In this document: in pieces, positions 43,404-53,020 of the stretch
Layout of the letters: each line of letters begins with the position of its first letter
How positions within the stretch are numbered: position 1 is the first letter of the stretch
NCBI GenBank assembly: GCA_964601805.1
Contig: CAZROW010000005.1
Span: forward strand, 1-64,000
Length of the DNA: 64,000 bases
Origin: Eutrophocola sp964601805
GTDB taxonomy: Bacteria > Pseudomonadota > Gammaproteobacteria > Pseudomonadales > Pseudohongiellaceae
Direction of reading: 5' to 3'
Program-made: the position numbers and the translations under genes
The notes under the pieces: generated by a model
Databases searched by the model: none
What the model was told of the DNA's origin: nothing
The model's input: the letters and a program-made list of their open reading frames with translations, nothing else

Positions 43404-44285
43404 CTACACCGGGTGCAGTTGCACGATGTTGCCGTCGGGATCCTGGATGCGCAGTATTGGCGTGTTGCCAGGCATTGGCAGCACTTTGCCGCCAAGCGCC
43501 TCAACACCTTCTGTGACTTCGGCTTTATCGAAAGGATCAACCTTGATACCGAACAGCACAATGCCGGGTTCCTGGCCGAATTCGTAGCGGGCCTGCTCCA
43601 GGTAGAGTCGGGTTTGCGACTCCGGAAATTCAAAATAGGCGCGGCTTCTGTCCGGTGTCCAGTTGTGGTCGCCGTACATGACGCCATACCATGCCAGTGC
43701 CCGTTCAATATCACGGACACGCAGCAATACACTTTGCACGCCATGAGGAGTTACCAGTCCCTGGTGCCAGGGGACGAGTTCGGAAGGCTCGGCGGCTGTA
43801 ACCAGAGTGTCGGGTGCCGGCAAAAACTGGATCTCGATGCCGTCCGGATCGCTGAACAGGGCACCGAAGCCTCGGGAACCGGGAAACTCACCAAAGCCAC
43901 CGGCAGCAAACTCTTCCGTCAGGCCATCCATGATGGCTTCGCTATCGCGGCGCCAGTCATGAATCGAGGTACAGAAATGGCCGATGTAGCTGCCGCGGCC
44001 GCCTGAGGCGCCAACGGCGATGTAACCGACTTCACGACTTTCCGTCAGCGGGCTTAACAGCACGAAGTAACGGTAGGCGCCGCGAAATGCCTGGGCATGT
44101 AACTCGGTATTGAACAGGCCCATGTAAAACTTCGTGGTGGCTTCCACGTCCGGCACGATGACATCCAGGTGGTCAAGACCGGGTGTGCGCAAGGGCAACA
44201 CGCTATTCTGTGCCAGGGTAAAAGACGGTAGCGGGGCGGCCATGGCGGCCATGCCCAGCATCATGCTGCGACGTTTGAAATCCAT
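43404..44285 (-). CDS. Tat-exported protein with two VOC (glyoxalase-like) domains
   Basis: Product of 293 residues. The N-terminus KRRSMMLGMAAMAAP is a twin-arginine signal. Two vicinal-oxygen-chelate modules follow (about 35-150 and 175-293): LDHLDVIVPDVEATTKFYMG, SDPDGIEIQFLP, then SVLLRVRDIERALAWYGVM and QDPDGNIVQLHPV. VOC proteins bind a divalent metal and include dioxygenases, glyoxalases and isomerases; here the first His (LDHLDV) and the two late Glu/Gln positions could form the site. Function unknown. Last gene of the operon 49528 to 43404; all four products are exported. Confidence 0.75.
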   Translation of the reverse strand: MDFKRRSMMLGMAAMAAPLPSFTLAQNSVLPLRTPGLDHLDVIVPDVEATTKFYMGLFNTELHAQAFRGAYRYFVLLSPLTESREVGYIAVGASGGRGSYIGHFCTSIHDWRRDSEAIMDGLTEEFAAGGFGEFPGSRGFGALFSDPDGIEIQFLPAPDTLVTAAEPSELVPWHQGLVTPHGVQSVLLRVRDIERALAWYGVMYGDHNWTPDRSRAYFEFPESQTRLYLEQARYEFGQEPGIVLFGIKVDPFDKAEVTEGVEALGGKVLPMPGNTPILRIQDPDGNIVQLHPV

Positions 44286-44324
44286 AGAAATTCTCCTGCT
44301 TGTTGTTATTGGTGTGAGCCGGTC

Positions 44325-45905
44325 CTACTTGGATCCAACGCGGGTATCTGTTTGTTGTGCCATCAGGCTTTCTATTAGTGCGACTGTCTCAGGACGATCC
44401 ACCGGCGGGTGTGTGGCCAGGAAAACACCGTGGGCCCAGGTTATCGGCGTGCGCCCGACGTTATCGGCGATATCGAGTCTGGCCCCGTTGGCGGCAAGCC
44501 AGCGGATAATATCGTTCAGGCCGCGGTTGGCAGCGCCATGCACGGCAGCCAGTCCCAGGTCATTCTGGGCGTTGACATCATTGCCCAGTGAATGGGCCAG
44601 CTTCACGGCTTCCAGCAGGGCCTCGGGGCCTTCATCAAAGGTCTGGGCCACTGTCCAGTTGATACCGGCAGCCGCCATCAGCGGTGTCGTGCCATTGTAG
44701 GACTTGAGATTGGGATCGGCGCCGTATTCAACCAGCAGCTTCATGGTGGTGACATCACCGGACAGGGCGGCGCGATGGAAAGCGGTCTGGCCGGTAACGT
44801 CCACCCATTGCAGGTTGCCCAGGCGGGTAATCCAGCGACGCACGGGCAGCACTTCTTCAATACGGGTGTCAGGATCGGCACCACGTTCCAGCAGTTCATG
44901 GATCAGGCCCAGCACCGCTTCACGGTCGATGCCATTGTCATCAACAGGGCCGCGCACCTCGACATTGCGCAAGTCGATAGCGGCATACAGTGGCGACTGG
45001 CCATACCAGTCCCTGGCATTGATATCGGCACCCTGTTCAATCAGGTAGTGGGCCACATCCAGATGCTGGGTGGACAGGCCGGGCTGGGCTGCCACGGTGG
45101 CGTTGATGATGGCAGTTAACAGTGGTGTGTCGTCATTGGCATCAGGTTGTTCTATATCAGCACCGGCCTCCAGCAGGAGTTTGGTGATTGCCAGGTTGCC
45201 CTGGCGTGTTGCATACAGCAAAGGGGTCTTGGCACCACCGATAGCTTCGCGCTGGCCATGGTCCGGGTAACCGCCCCAGTTCACGCCCACACCATGGGAG
45301 GCGCGGACATTTTCCGGCAGGCGCCAGCTGGGTGCTTCACCGGGCAGGCTCTGGGCATTGACGTCGGCACCGGCCTCCAGCAGCAGGGCCACCACGTCGG
45401 GGGAGCCGGAACGCACACCAATCATCAATGCGGTTTGTTCATTGTGGGGGTCGCGGTAGTCAATGGCGGCTCCCTTGTCGAGTACTGCCTTGACGATACC
45501 CGCTGAACCGCTGCGTGCGGCCAGCATCAGTGGCGATTCACCTGCTGCATCGGGAGTCTTCGCATCGGCACCGGCATCCAGCAGTAACTGCACCATGTCC
45601 AGGTCACGATTCTCGATTGCCAGGCTCAGGGCAGGAAGATCCAGGCCATTATGCAGGTTCACATCAGCACCCGCCTCGAGCAGGCGTTCAACCAGTTCCA
45701 GTTCCTCGTATTGCACAAGCCAGTGCAGGGCCGGTGTGGCGTGGGGGCCAAGGGCATCGACATCGGCGCCCCGTTCGGACAACAACAGGCGGACAATACC
45801 AAAATCCCGCTGCATGGCGGCCACGGCAAGACGGTCATCTGCCTGTGCCATTAACGGCAGCAGTGCTCCCACCAGCAGGCCGATCCACAATGATTGTCGT
45901 TTCAT
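44325..45905 (-). CDS. Periplasmic ankyrin-repeat protein
   Basis: Product of 526 residues from the ATG at 45905, preceded by TGAGGACCTTGTG. A signal peptide (cut near LMAQA) is followed by at least nine ankyrin repeats with the usual G(A/N)D consensus: LLEAGADVN, LLDAGADAK, LLEAGADIE, LIEQGADIN, LLERGADPD, LVEYGADPN. Ankyrin repeats bind proteins. Its place between a DUF1552 gene and a VOC gene suggests it scaffolds or inhibits partner exported enzymes (inference). A loop with HGVGVNWGGYPDHGQRE (about 205-222) interrupts the repeats. Confidence 0.85.
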   Translation of the reverse strand: MKRQSLWIGLLVGALLPLMAQADDRLAVAAMQRDFGIVRLLLSERGADVDALGPHATPALHWLVQYEELELVERLLEAGADVNLHNGLDLPALSLAIENRDLDMVQLLLDAGADAKTPDAAGESPLMLAARSGSAGIVKAVLDKGAAIDYRDPHNEQTALMIGVRSGSPDVVALLLEAGADVNAQSLPGEAPSWRLPENVRASHGVGVNWGGYPDHGQREAIGGAKTPLLYATRQGNLAITKLLLEAGADIEQPDANDDTPLLTAIINATVAAQPGLSTQHLDVAHYLIEQGADINARDWYGQSPLYAAIDLRNVEVRGPVDDNGIDREAVLGLIHELLERGADPDTRIEEVLPVRRWITRLGNLQWVDVTGQTAFHRAALSGDVTTMKLLVEYGADPNLKSYNGTTPLMAAAGINWTVAQTFDEGPEALLEAVKLAHSLGNDVNAQNDLGLAAVHGAANRGLNDIIRWLAANGARLDIADNVGRTPITWAHGVFLATHPPVDRPETVALIESLMAQQTDTRVGSK

Positions 45906-45915
45906 CACAAGGTCC

Positions 45916-47196
45916 TCAGATTGTCAGTACCGCATTGCTGTCACCAAAAGAGTCGACAGGTATGGAAAGCTTGTCGAGCATGCCGGCCAGCAGGTTGGCC
46001 ATGGGGGTGCCGAGGCCGGCGCGAATATGACGCCCGCCCTGCAGATTGCCCGAGGCACCGCCAGCCAGCAGCAGCGGCAACGGGTCATGATCGTGCTGGT
46101 TGGAATTACTCATGCCGCTGCCGTACAGCACCATCGAATGGTCCAGCAGGCTGCCGTCGCCATCCGGTGTTTCGCTGAGCTTTTGCAAAAAGTAGGCAAT
46201 GGTTGACTGGGTATGGAAAGCGTTGAGCTGTGACAGGCGCTCGATATTGTCCGGCACTTCCGAATGGTGTGACAGGTTGTGGAAAGGCTCATTGACGCCG
46301 CTTTCGCTGTACACCCGGTTGCTGACTTCACGTGCCACCATGAAGGTGGAAACGCGGGTGATTTCGGCCTGCCACGCCAGTGTCAGCAGATCAAACATCA
46401 GTTTTGAATGTTCCACGAAACTGTTCGGTACGCCCACCGGTTTACCGGGCACATCGAGTTCACTGACGCCGGACGAGCTGGCCAGTTGCAGACGGCGTTC
46501 AATTTCACGCACGTCTTCCAGGTAGCGCTCCAGGCGTGAGCGATCGGCAGCCGGTAACGTGCGCTGCAGTTTGGCGACGTCGTCGACCACGGCATCGAGC
46601 AGGCTTTGCTTGAGTTCTGATCGCGCGGCACGCTCTTCGGCGGTGCTGCCATCGCCGAATAGGCGCTCGAACACGATCTGCGGATTCTGTTCCATCGGCA
46701 GCGGAGTTTCCGGTGTCTGGTAGGAGATGGAACTGCCGTCATCCAGTGATAATTCCAGCGAGGGAATGGGTGTGTCCTGGCCGATGTACTGCGCCACGAA
46801 CTGGTCAAAGGAGGTGGGGGAGGGACCTGAACCCACAGGCACATTGGTCAGCCAGGTTGCTGACGAACGGGTGTGGTTGGCACCGGCTGAGGCGTCATCG
46901 CCATAGGCTGCGGGCAGGCGCATATCGCTGATGATGTTCAGGCGGTCACGGAATGGTTCCAGGGATTTCAGTGTCTGCGGAAACTCAAAGCCAACACCAT
47001 CGGTTGTTGGAGTCCAGTATTTCATCACTGCGCCATGGGCAATATAGACACAGGCAAGACGGGAGCTCGGGGTGACAAGGTTCTGTGCGGACACACCGGC
47101 AGGAATCATGGCGTCAAGCAGTGGCAAGGCAATGACACTTTTACTTCCCCGCAGGAAATGACGGCGTGACAGGTGTTTTTTGGTCAGAAAATTCAT
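45916..47196 (-). CDS. Tat-exported DUF1552 family protein
   Basis: Product of 426 residues from the ATG at 47196, which follows AGGAGACACTCT; a longer frame upstream lacks a good start. LSRRHFLRGSKS is a twin-arginine signal. The DUF1552 pattern is evident: RLACVYIAHGAVMKYWTP, SDMRLPAAYGDDASAGANHT, GQDTPIPSLELSLD and LDHSMVLYGSGMSNSNQHD. Related sequences resemble sulfatase/alkaline-phosphatase-fold proteins. DUF1552 genes almost always follow a DUF1592 cytochrome-like gene, as here. Role unknown. Confidence 0.85.
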   Translation of the reverse strand: MNFLTKKHLSRRHFLRGSKSVIALPLLDAMIPAGVSAQNLVTPSSRLACVYIAHGAVMKYWTPTTDGVGFEFPQTLKSLEPFRDRLNIISDMRLPAAYGDDASAGANHTRSSATWLTNVPVGSGPSPTSFDQFVAQYIGQDTPIPSLELSLDDGSSISYQTPETPLPMEQNPQIVFERLFGDGSTAEERAARSELKQSLLDAVVDDVAKLQRTLPAADRSRLERYLEDVREIERRLQLASSSGVSELDVPGKPVGVPNSFVEHSKLMFDLLTLAWQAEITRVSTFMVAREVSNRVYSESGVNEPFHNLSHHSEVPDNIERLSQLNAFHTQSTIAYFLQKLSETPDGDGSLLDHSMVLYGSGMSNSNQHDHDPLPLLLAGGASGNLQGGRHIRAGLGTPMANLLAGMLDKLSIPVDSFGDSNAVLTI

Positions 47197-47215
47197 AGAG
47201 TGTCTCCTGTCTCTT

Positions 47216-49528
47216 TTAACGTCCGGCCACATCGGTGGCAGGTGTCTCGACTATCTTCAGGCGAAACGGTTCGCTTTCCACGATACCCAGCACTATATCG
47301 GAAAACCGGTACTGGTTTTCAGCCGCGGTGCTGGCGATCTTGCGCACGGCGGCCATGTCCGGTGAGTGCAGGTGGCGGCCGAGGGCATAGCTGAGCAGTT
47401 TTTCAATAATATTGGATGCCACGGCATCACCTCGGTCAAGCAGTGCCTGGCGCAATGCCATCGGGCCGTCGATGGGCGTGCCATCGATCAACTGCGTGTT
47501 GGTATCCAGGTCATAGCCGTTTTCCTGTGTACGCCAGCGCCCGATCAGGTCGAAATTCTCCAGCGCCAGTCCAATGGGGTCCATGATCTGGTGGCAGGCG
47601 GCGCAGGAGGGATTGGCGCGATGCAGTTCCAGGCGGTCACGCAGTGTATTGATAACGGCATCACTGGGGGCACTTTCCGGTGTCAGGTCAGTTTCCACAC
47701 CTGGTGGTGGCGTGGGCACTGGCGCACCCATGATATCTTCCACGATCCAGGCACCGCGCACCACGGGTGAAGTACGATTGGCTACCGAGGTGGCCGTAAG
47801 AATACTGCCGTGACCCAGCAGGCCGCGGCGTGGGCTCTCGGGGGGCAGGGGAACACGGCGCATGTAGTTGCCGCGCACATTATCGATACCGTAATGGTTG
47901 GCCAGGCGCTCATTGAGCCAGGTGTAATCACTGTCGAGCAGACTTAATACGCTCTGATCCTGGCGAACCAGATCCATGATCAGCAATTCGGTTTCCTGGC
48001 GAAAGGCATCGAGCAGTTGCGGGTTGAAGGCCCGGTCATCCGGCTGGGCGTCATCAAGCTCACGCAGCATCAGCCACTGTCCTGCAAAATTGCGCACCAG
48101 GGCTTCGGCCCTGGCATCACTGAGCATGCGGCGTACCTGTGCCTCAAGCACGTCGCGTTCGTGCAGTCTGCCGGCGGCAGCCACGTTAAGTAGCTCCTCA
48201 TCCGGAATGCTGCTCCACAGGAAGAACGACAGGCGAGAAGCCAGTTCGATGTCGTTGATGGTATAGATTGATCCCGGGGCCAGTCCCTCGGGTTCATCCT
48301 CTACCTGGTAAAGAAAACGCGGATCCATCAGCAGTCGCGCAATGGCGTACTGGATGCCCACTTCAAAGCCGTCCAGTGCCTGGCCCCGGTGGAAAAAGGC
48401 GAGCAACTCTTCCACCTCATCAGATGCCGCTGCCACCGGTTTGCGCCAGGCACGTGTGGCTAGTTGTGTCAGGATTTCCCGTGCACAAGACGTGGCCTCA
48501 TCGGCAGACTGCGGGTAGCAGGAGAAAATAGCACGCCGGCTGGGCGTATCACCGGCCCCACTGATTTCAAACGGGCCGTTGATCTTGATGCTTGAAATTG
48601 AGCCGACCTGGTTGTAACTGTCAAAATACTCATTGACCCCGGTACAGCGTTCCACATCCTGGATGGCCGCGGCTATAGTGTGCGGACCGGCGCTGATGGG
48701 TAACTGGAAACTGCCCGTGTCTTCAAGCTCCAGCAGTTCGCCATCGATACTGACCACGACCTTGAAACCGTCCGGACAAAAGGCATTGCCGCCAAAGAAA
48801 CCGCCACGGCCACTGCCGATTGTAAACTGGTATCGGGCATCAAGCGGGAAGTTGTAATTCACCGAGAGACCTCCACGGGTTCCCAGCGGCAGGCCTTCCG
48901 TGCTGCCGGTGCTGGCATCAAAGGCCTTTTCGGACGGAATCAATGTCAGGTCACCGACTGCTTCACGGCTGATGCGCATGGCCGCGCTGGCGTAGGCATC
49001 AATCAATGTCGGTGAGACGCTCAGCAGGTCGATGTTGTTGTCAAAGCCTTCGCCATCTGATTCGGCGGGAATGCTTTCCACGATATGTGAGGCGTCAAAC
49101 TTCAGCAGGTCACGAATGGCGTTGCTGTACTCTTCACGATTCAGACGGGCCAGGCCTTCACTGCCGGGATTCGGGGTGCGGGCATATTCGGCATCCAGTG
49201 CGGCGCCCAGGTTGTGGGTGAGTCTGTCCAGTGCTGCCCGTGGTGGTCGCGGCTCGCCGGCTGGGGGCATCATGCCTGTGCTGACCTTGCGAATCGCCAT
49301 TTCCCAGGTGTCAGCATCCTCTATCAGGGAATCCCTGGGCATCAGGTCGAAAGCCGTACTGCCTGCAAAATCATCCAGGTTGTGGCACTCGGTACAGTAT
49401 TCATCGATCAGGTCCCAGTCGACTTCCGGCTGCCCGACACAGGCGCCGGAAACCAGTGCGGCAAGTGGTAACAGGCGCCAGGCCGGTTTTGTGGCTTTTC
49501 TTCTCACAGGGTCACGCATGTAATTCAT
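47216..49528 (-). CDS. DUF1592-type c-cytochrome (DUF1587/1592/1588/1585 domains)
   Basis: Product of 770 residues. The N-terminal signal has a possible lipobox, LVSGAC. A c-type heme motif Cys45-x2-Cys48-His49 (EYCTECHN) opens a cytochrome-like domain; DUF1587-like (LARLNREEYSNAIRDLL), carbohydrate-binding-like, DUF1592 (ELASRLSFFLWSSIPDEELL) and DUF1588/1585 (CAACHQIMDPIGLALENFDLIG, here CAACHQ is a second CxxCH heme motif) modules follow. This arrangement is typical of planctomycete, myxobacterial and some proteobacterial exported proteins of unknown redox function. First gene of the operon; its promoter must overlap the 5' part of the adjacent decayed receptor gene. Confidence 0.85.
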   Translation of the reverse strand: MNYMRDPVRRKATKPAWRLLPLAALVSGACVGQPEVDWDLIDEYCTECHNLDDFAGSTAFDLMPRDSLIEDADTWEMAIRKVSTGMMPPAGEPRPPRAALDRLTHNLGAALDAEYARTPNPGSEGLARLNREEYSNAIRDLLKFDASHIVESIPAESDGEGFDNNIDLLSVSPTLIDAYASAAMRISREAVGDLTLIPSEKAFDASTGSTEGLPLGTRGGLSVNYNFPLDARYQFTIGSGRGGFFGGNAFCPDGFKVVVSIDGELLELEDTGSFQLPISAGPHTIAAAIQDVERCTGVNEYFDSYNQVGSISSIKINGPFEISGAGDTPSRRAIFSCYPQSADEATSCAREILTQLATRAWRKPVAAASDEVEELLAFFHRGQALDGFEVGIQYAIARLLMDPRFLYQVEDEPEGLAPGSIYTINDIELASRLSFFLWSSIPDEELLNVAAAGRLHERDVLEAQVRRMLSDARAEALVRNFAGQWLMLRELDDAQPDDRAFNPQLLDAFRQETELLIMDLVRQDQSVLSLLDSDYTWLNERLANHYGIDNVRGNYMRRVPLPPESPRRGLLGHGSILTATSVANRTSPVVRGAWIVEDIMGAPVPTPPPGVETDLTPESAPSDAVINTLRDRLELHRANPSCAACHQIMDPIGLALENFDLIGRWRTQENGYDLDTNTQLIDGTPIDGPMALRQALLDRGDAVASNIIEKLLSYALGRHLHSPDMAAVRKIASTAAENQYRFSDIVLGIVESEPFRLKIVETPATDVAGR

Positions 49529-49534
49529 CGAGGT

Positions 49535-51885
49535 GTGTCCAGGGCTTTATATTGCGGTATACAGTCATACTTTTATTATAGTTATTTCAGGTTTGCTATC
49601 CATGGCAAACCACCACCTTTCATTAACAAGGATGAAATCGAAATTCTGGCGCCCACCACCCTTGGCGATGCCCTGGATGCTCTGCCGCAGTTCCTGGGTA
49701 GTTCAGTCATTGCCGATACGGAACAAATGTTCAGTGGCGGCTATCTCGGTACTTCAGGTCAAAGTACCCTGAATATGCGCGGTATCGGCGGCAACAGAAC
49801 ACTGGTGCTGCTGGACGGACGTCGCTTCGTACCTTCCAACCGATATGGCACCGTGGATATCAGCCTGTTTCCGCAGCAGTTGATTCAGCGCACTGAAGTG
49901 GTCACCGGTGGTGCCTCTGCCGCGTACGGCTCTGATGCCGTTACCGGTGTCACCAACTTCATCCTCAACAATGAGTTCGAGGGTTTCGATGCCAACGTCC
50001 AGTACGGCGTCAGCGAAATCTGTGATGCCCAGAACTACAGGTTGTCCATGGCTGGCGGTGTCGCCGTTGGTAACGACGGTAATTTTGTCTTTGGTGTGGA
50101 AGGTTTCAAAAGTGATGAAATCACCAACATCCAGGACCGCGACTGGTACAAGAGCTGGGGGGATATCGATTATGGCCCCGCAGTGCAACCGCGCCGTGTC
50201 CGTTATGAAAATACCATTCGACGCACAGAAACCTTTGGCGGAATTATCCGCAAGGGACCATTGGCCGGTACCCATTTCCTGAGCGACGGCACTGCAGCAC
50301 CGTTCCAGGATGGCTATATTCTGGACCGTTCGGCAGTTTCCGGTTTGGCCAGAGGTGTCATCCAGGGTAACCAGGTAGGTGGCAGTGGCGACCAGGTCGA
50401 TCGCTGGGATATGCGCCGTGCAGCCAATGACCGCTTCAGTATTTATACCAACTACAAACACCGGTTCAGTGATAACCTGACCGGCTCTGTACAGGCCCTG
50501 GTGGGCCGAACCACCACGGATAACCAGAAAATCGGTTACGTCATGAGCGGTACCTGGCCTATCACTATCTATAGTGGTAACCCGTACCTGCCGGAGTCGG
50601 TTCAGGCCCGAATGGATGACCTCGGCCTGGAATCCTTCCAGATGGACAAACGTGTGCCGAACACGCTGGATCCGTTGAAAAATAGCCGTGCACCCCTGGT
50701 TACCGAGGTGGCATCATTGTCTGCCTCCCTGGAGGGTGAGTTCTCCAATGGCTGGAATTGGAGCTTTTACATCCAGCATGCACAGAACAATCGCGACGTG
50801 GATCTGTATGGCTTCCGTGTAGACCGTATGTTCAAGGCTATCGATGCTGTCATTGACCCAAATAGTGGTGCCATAACCTGTGCTTCTACCCTGATCCAGC
50901 CGAATGATGGTTGTGTGCCAATCAATATGTTTGGTATCGGTAACTCGACACAGGAAGCCCGTGACTGGGTTCATGACTCCATGTACACCGATGCCACCTA
51001 TCAGCAAAGTGCCAGCGAGTTTGTCGTCAACGGTTAAGTCTTTGAAGGTTTCGGGGCCGGTCCTATCTGCATGGCCGGTGGTGTTAACTGGCGAGACGAC
51101 TCGAAGGATGCCATTTCCAGCCTGGGTACGAACAATATCATCGATTACTGCTTCGAGGNNNNNNNNNNNNNNNNNNNNNNNNNNNNNNNNNNNNNNNNNN
51201 NNNNNNNNNNNNNNNNNNNNNNNNNNNNNNNNNNNNNNNNNNNNNNNNNNNNNNNNNNAAGGATGCCATTTCCAGCCTGGGTACGAACAATATCATCGAT
51301 TACTGCTTCGAGGATGGTATTTTCTGTGATCTGCTCTCGTATGAGCCCAGCGGCAGGATCAGTGCCATCAACAACACCACCATCAACGTGGGCCAGGCCC
51401 GCACCGAGGGTGTGGATGTTGAGGCAAGCTATCGCGGAACTGCCAGTTGGTTCGGCAGGGATGACAACTTCTCTGTGCGGGCCATTGCCAGCCACCTGAT
51501 CTCGTCCACGATCACGCCGTTTAACTCCCCGACCAGGGAACAGGTGGGTGCACGTGACCTGCAGGATCTCCATCTCACCATGACGGCCAACTACATGGCA
51601 GGGCCGATGTCAGTCTCCTGGTCAACACGCTGGGTGAGTGACGCGGTACGCAGTGTGTCCTGGGTTGAGGGAATCGATGTTGCGGAAAATGATATTCCTT
51701 CGCACTCGCTGTCAAACCTGCGCTTGACCTACAACATGGAAGGCCTGGGCATAGGTTCGGAGTCATCCATTTACCTTGCTGTATCCAATGTCTTTGACAA
51801 GAACCAGGGCGATCTGAAGATGCTGCCTGGTCTGTATACTGTCATTGGGCGTAATTACAGCATTGGCTTTAATTTCAGTATGTAA
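49535..51885 (+). pseudogene. Decayed TonB-dependent receptor gene
   Basis: The reading frame matches the plug and barrel of the intact receptor at 59919 (LDALPQF, LNMRGIGGNRTLVLLDGRR, VVTGGASAAYGSDAVTGVTNF) but lacks the signal peptide and the V(V/T)TG plug entry; homology starts near INKDEIEI, about 85 bp into the frame. A TAA at 51035 stops it at ASEFVVNG where the intact gene continues. Just after GGVNWRDDS about 195 residues of barrel present in the homologue are missing. A 100-N gap with a 55-bp duplicate then follows; removing those 155 bp restores one frame to the end, ...GFNFSM, at 51885. The gene seems non-functional, though assembly error could explain the internal loss. Confidence 0.75.
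51104..51313. other. Assembly gap: 100 N flanked by a 55-bp duplicate
   Basis: Bases 51104-51158 are repeated exactly at 51259-51313, with 100 N between. The start of the duplicate coincides with the point where about 195 residues of the TonB receptor are missing, so a chimeric or variant contig end is possible. Confidence 0.9.
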
Positions 51886-51897
51886 GCCTGCAGTAAT

Positions 51898-51940
51898 TTA
51901 AAACGGGGACAACCTTTGCGGGTTGTCCCCGTTTTTTTTG
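51898..51940. terminator. Strong bidirectional terminator
   Basis: AACGGGGACAACC (51902-51914) pairs with GGTTGTCCCCGTT (51921-51933) around a 6-base loop, followed by a T run. It serves the receptor remnant (plus) and the hydrolase gene ending at 51958 (minus). Confidence 0.9.
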
Positions 51941-51957
51941 TCTTCTGGTTTGATTGG

Positions 51958-52782
51958 TCAGTCCTTGCTGTACCGGGACAGGAACTCCAGTGCACGGGGT
52001 ACCGTTGGGGCAATCATGGAACCGTGGCTCTCGCCTTCAGGTTCGAAATAGCCGGTTTCCATGCCCATGGCTTTCATGGTCTCCACCTGCTGACGGCTGG
52101 CTTCCACCCACGCCGGATTTTCGTCACCGCCGATGGACACATGTACCGGAACACCCTGCAGCCGGGGCAGGTGATAGTCCAGGTCAGGCAGTACACCCGA
52201 CATGGGTGCAATAGCCGCCCACAGGTCAGCGTGTTTCTGGCCGAGCCACCAGGTCCCGTACCCGCCCATGGAGTGACCCATCAGGTAAATCCTGTCGGGG
52301 TCAATCCGGTAGTCCCGCCTGACCATGTCGATGACATTGAGCACATCCTGTTCACTCAGTGCGCGGTATTGTGTTTCTTCTTCTGGTGTTCTGCCTGGTG
52401 TGGGTGTGTCATCTCCACCACTGCGTGGCGCATCCCCGGGAACATTCAGGGGAGCACCGTACCAGCCATCAATGGCCAGTCCCATGGGAGCGACAAAGAC
52501 CAGGCCGTGTTGTTCAAGAAGGGCGGGAAGGTCTGCCCTCGCGTTAAAGAAGTAATTCTGGTCACCGCCATAACCATGAAGGGCAACGACCAGCGGATTG
52601 TCTGCGGCAGGATCGTAGCTTTCCGGTATATAGAGCCGGTAGGGCATGTCCTGGTCGGCCGCATCGAAGTAATAGCTTCTCTGGTGCTCGCCATTGACTG
52701 CCTGTGCTGAAACGTTGCCTGACCATAAAAAGAAAAGCACTAATCCCGACCAATGCAGTGCCTTGCAGATTGTCCTTTTCAT
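51958..52782 (-). CDS. Secreted alpha/beta hydrolase (esterase/dienelactone-hydrolase-like)
   Basis: Product of 274 residues. Signal peptide cut at VSA/QA. PLVVALHGYGGDQNYFFN oxyanion region, nucleophile Ser171 in LMGHSMGGYGTWWL, and GESHGSM near the end holding the catalytic His. This is the polyhydroxybutyrate-depolymerase/feruloyl-esterase-like LpqC group or a serine peptidase relative, secreted. Substrate unknown; acetyl or feruloyl esters fit the gene content around. Monocistronic, downstream terminator at 51902. Confidence 0.75.
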   Translation of the reverse strand: MKRTICKALHWSGLVLFFLWSGNVSAQAVNGEHQRSYYFDAADQDMPYRLYIPESYDPAADNPLVVALHGYGGDQNYFFNARADLPALLEQHGLVFVAPMGLAIDGWYGAPLNVPGDAPRSGGDDTPTPGRTPEEETQYRALSEQDVLNVIDMVRRDYRIDPDRIYLMGHSMGGYGTWWLGQKHADLWAAIAPMSGVLPDLDYHLPRLQGVPVHVSIGGDENPAWVEASRQQVETMKAMGMETGYFEPEGESHGSMIAPTVPRALEFLSRYSKD

Positions 52783-52860
52783 GATTCCCCTCCTGTGATC
52801 CCGGTGCTTTTATCGTATATTGACCGGGACCAGGAATAAGTTTTCCGGCGCTGTTTTAAA

Positions 52861-52877
52861 AGTCCTGAAAAAGGACT
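52861..52877. promoter_or_regulatory. Inverted repeat AGTCCT-N5-AGGACT
   Basis: A 17-bp palindrome in the 310-bp divergent region between the hydrolase (52782) and SnoaL gene (53093). Similar elements occur at 56270-56286 and 59290-59306. A TATAAT-like hexamer follows at about 52903. Confidence 0.45.
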
Positions 52878-52930
52878 AAAGTACCAGCGGGATTGGGACA
52901 ATATAATATACCTTCGGGGAGGTCGTTTCA

Positions 52931-52962
52931 GGATAAAAGGATGAAAGGATAAAAGGATAAAA
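52931..52962. repeat. Tandem octamer array, GGATAAAA x4
   Basis: Four adjacent 8-bp units at 52931, 52939 (GGATGAAA), 52947 and 52955. They precede the REP-like palindrome and lie upstream of the SnoaL gene. Confidence 0.7.
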
Positions 52963-52966
52963 GAGG

Positions 52967-53003
52967 TAGGTCGGATAAGGCACGTAGTGCCGCCATCCGA
53001 CGG
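52967..53003. repeat. REP-like palindrome (copy 3)
   Basis: GTCGGAT (52970-52976) pairs with ATCCGAC (52995-53001) and GGCAC (52979-52983) with GTGCC (52987-52991) around GTA, starting with TAGG like the copies at 20285 and 30656. Close to the enterobacterial REP layout. Confidence 0.65.
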
Positions 53004-53020
53004 CTTCGAGAGACTTTTCG

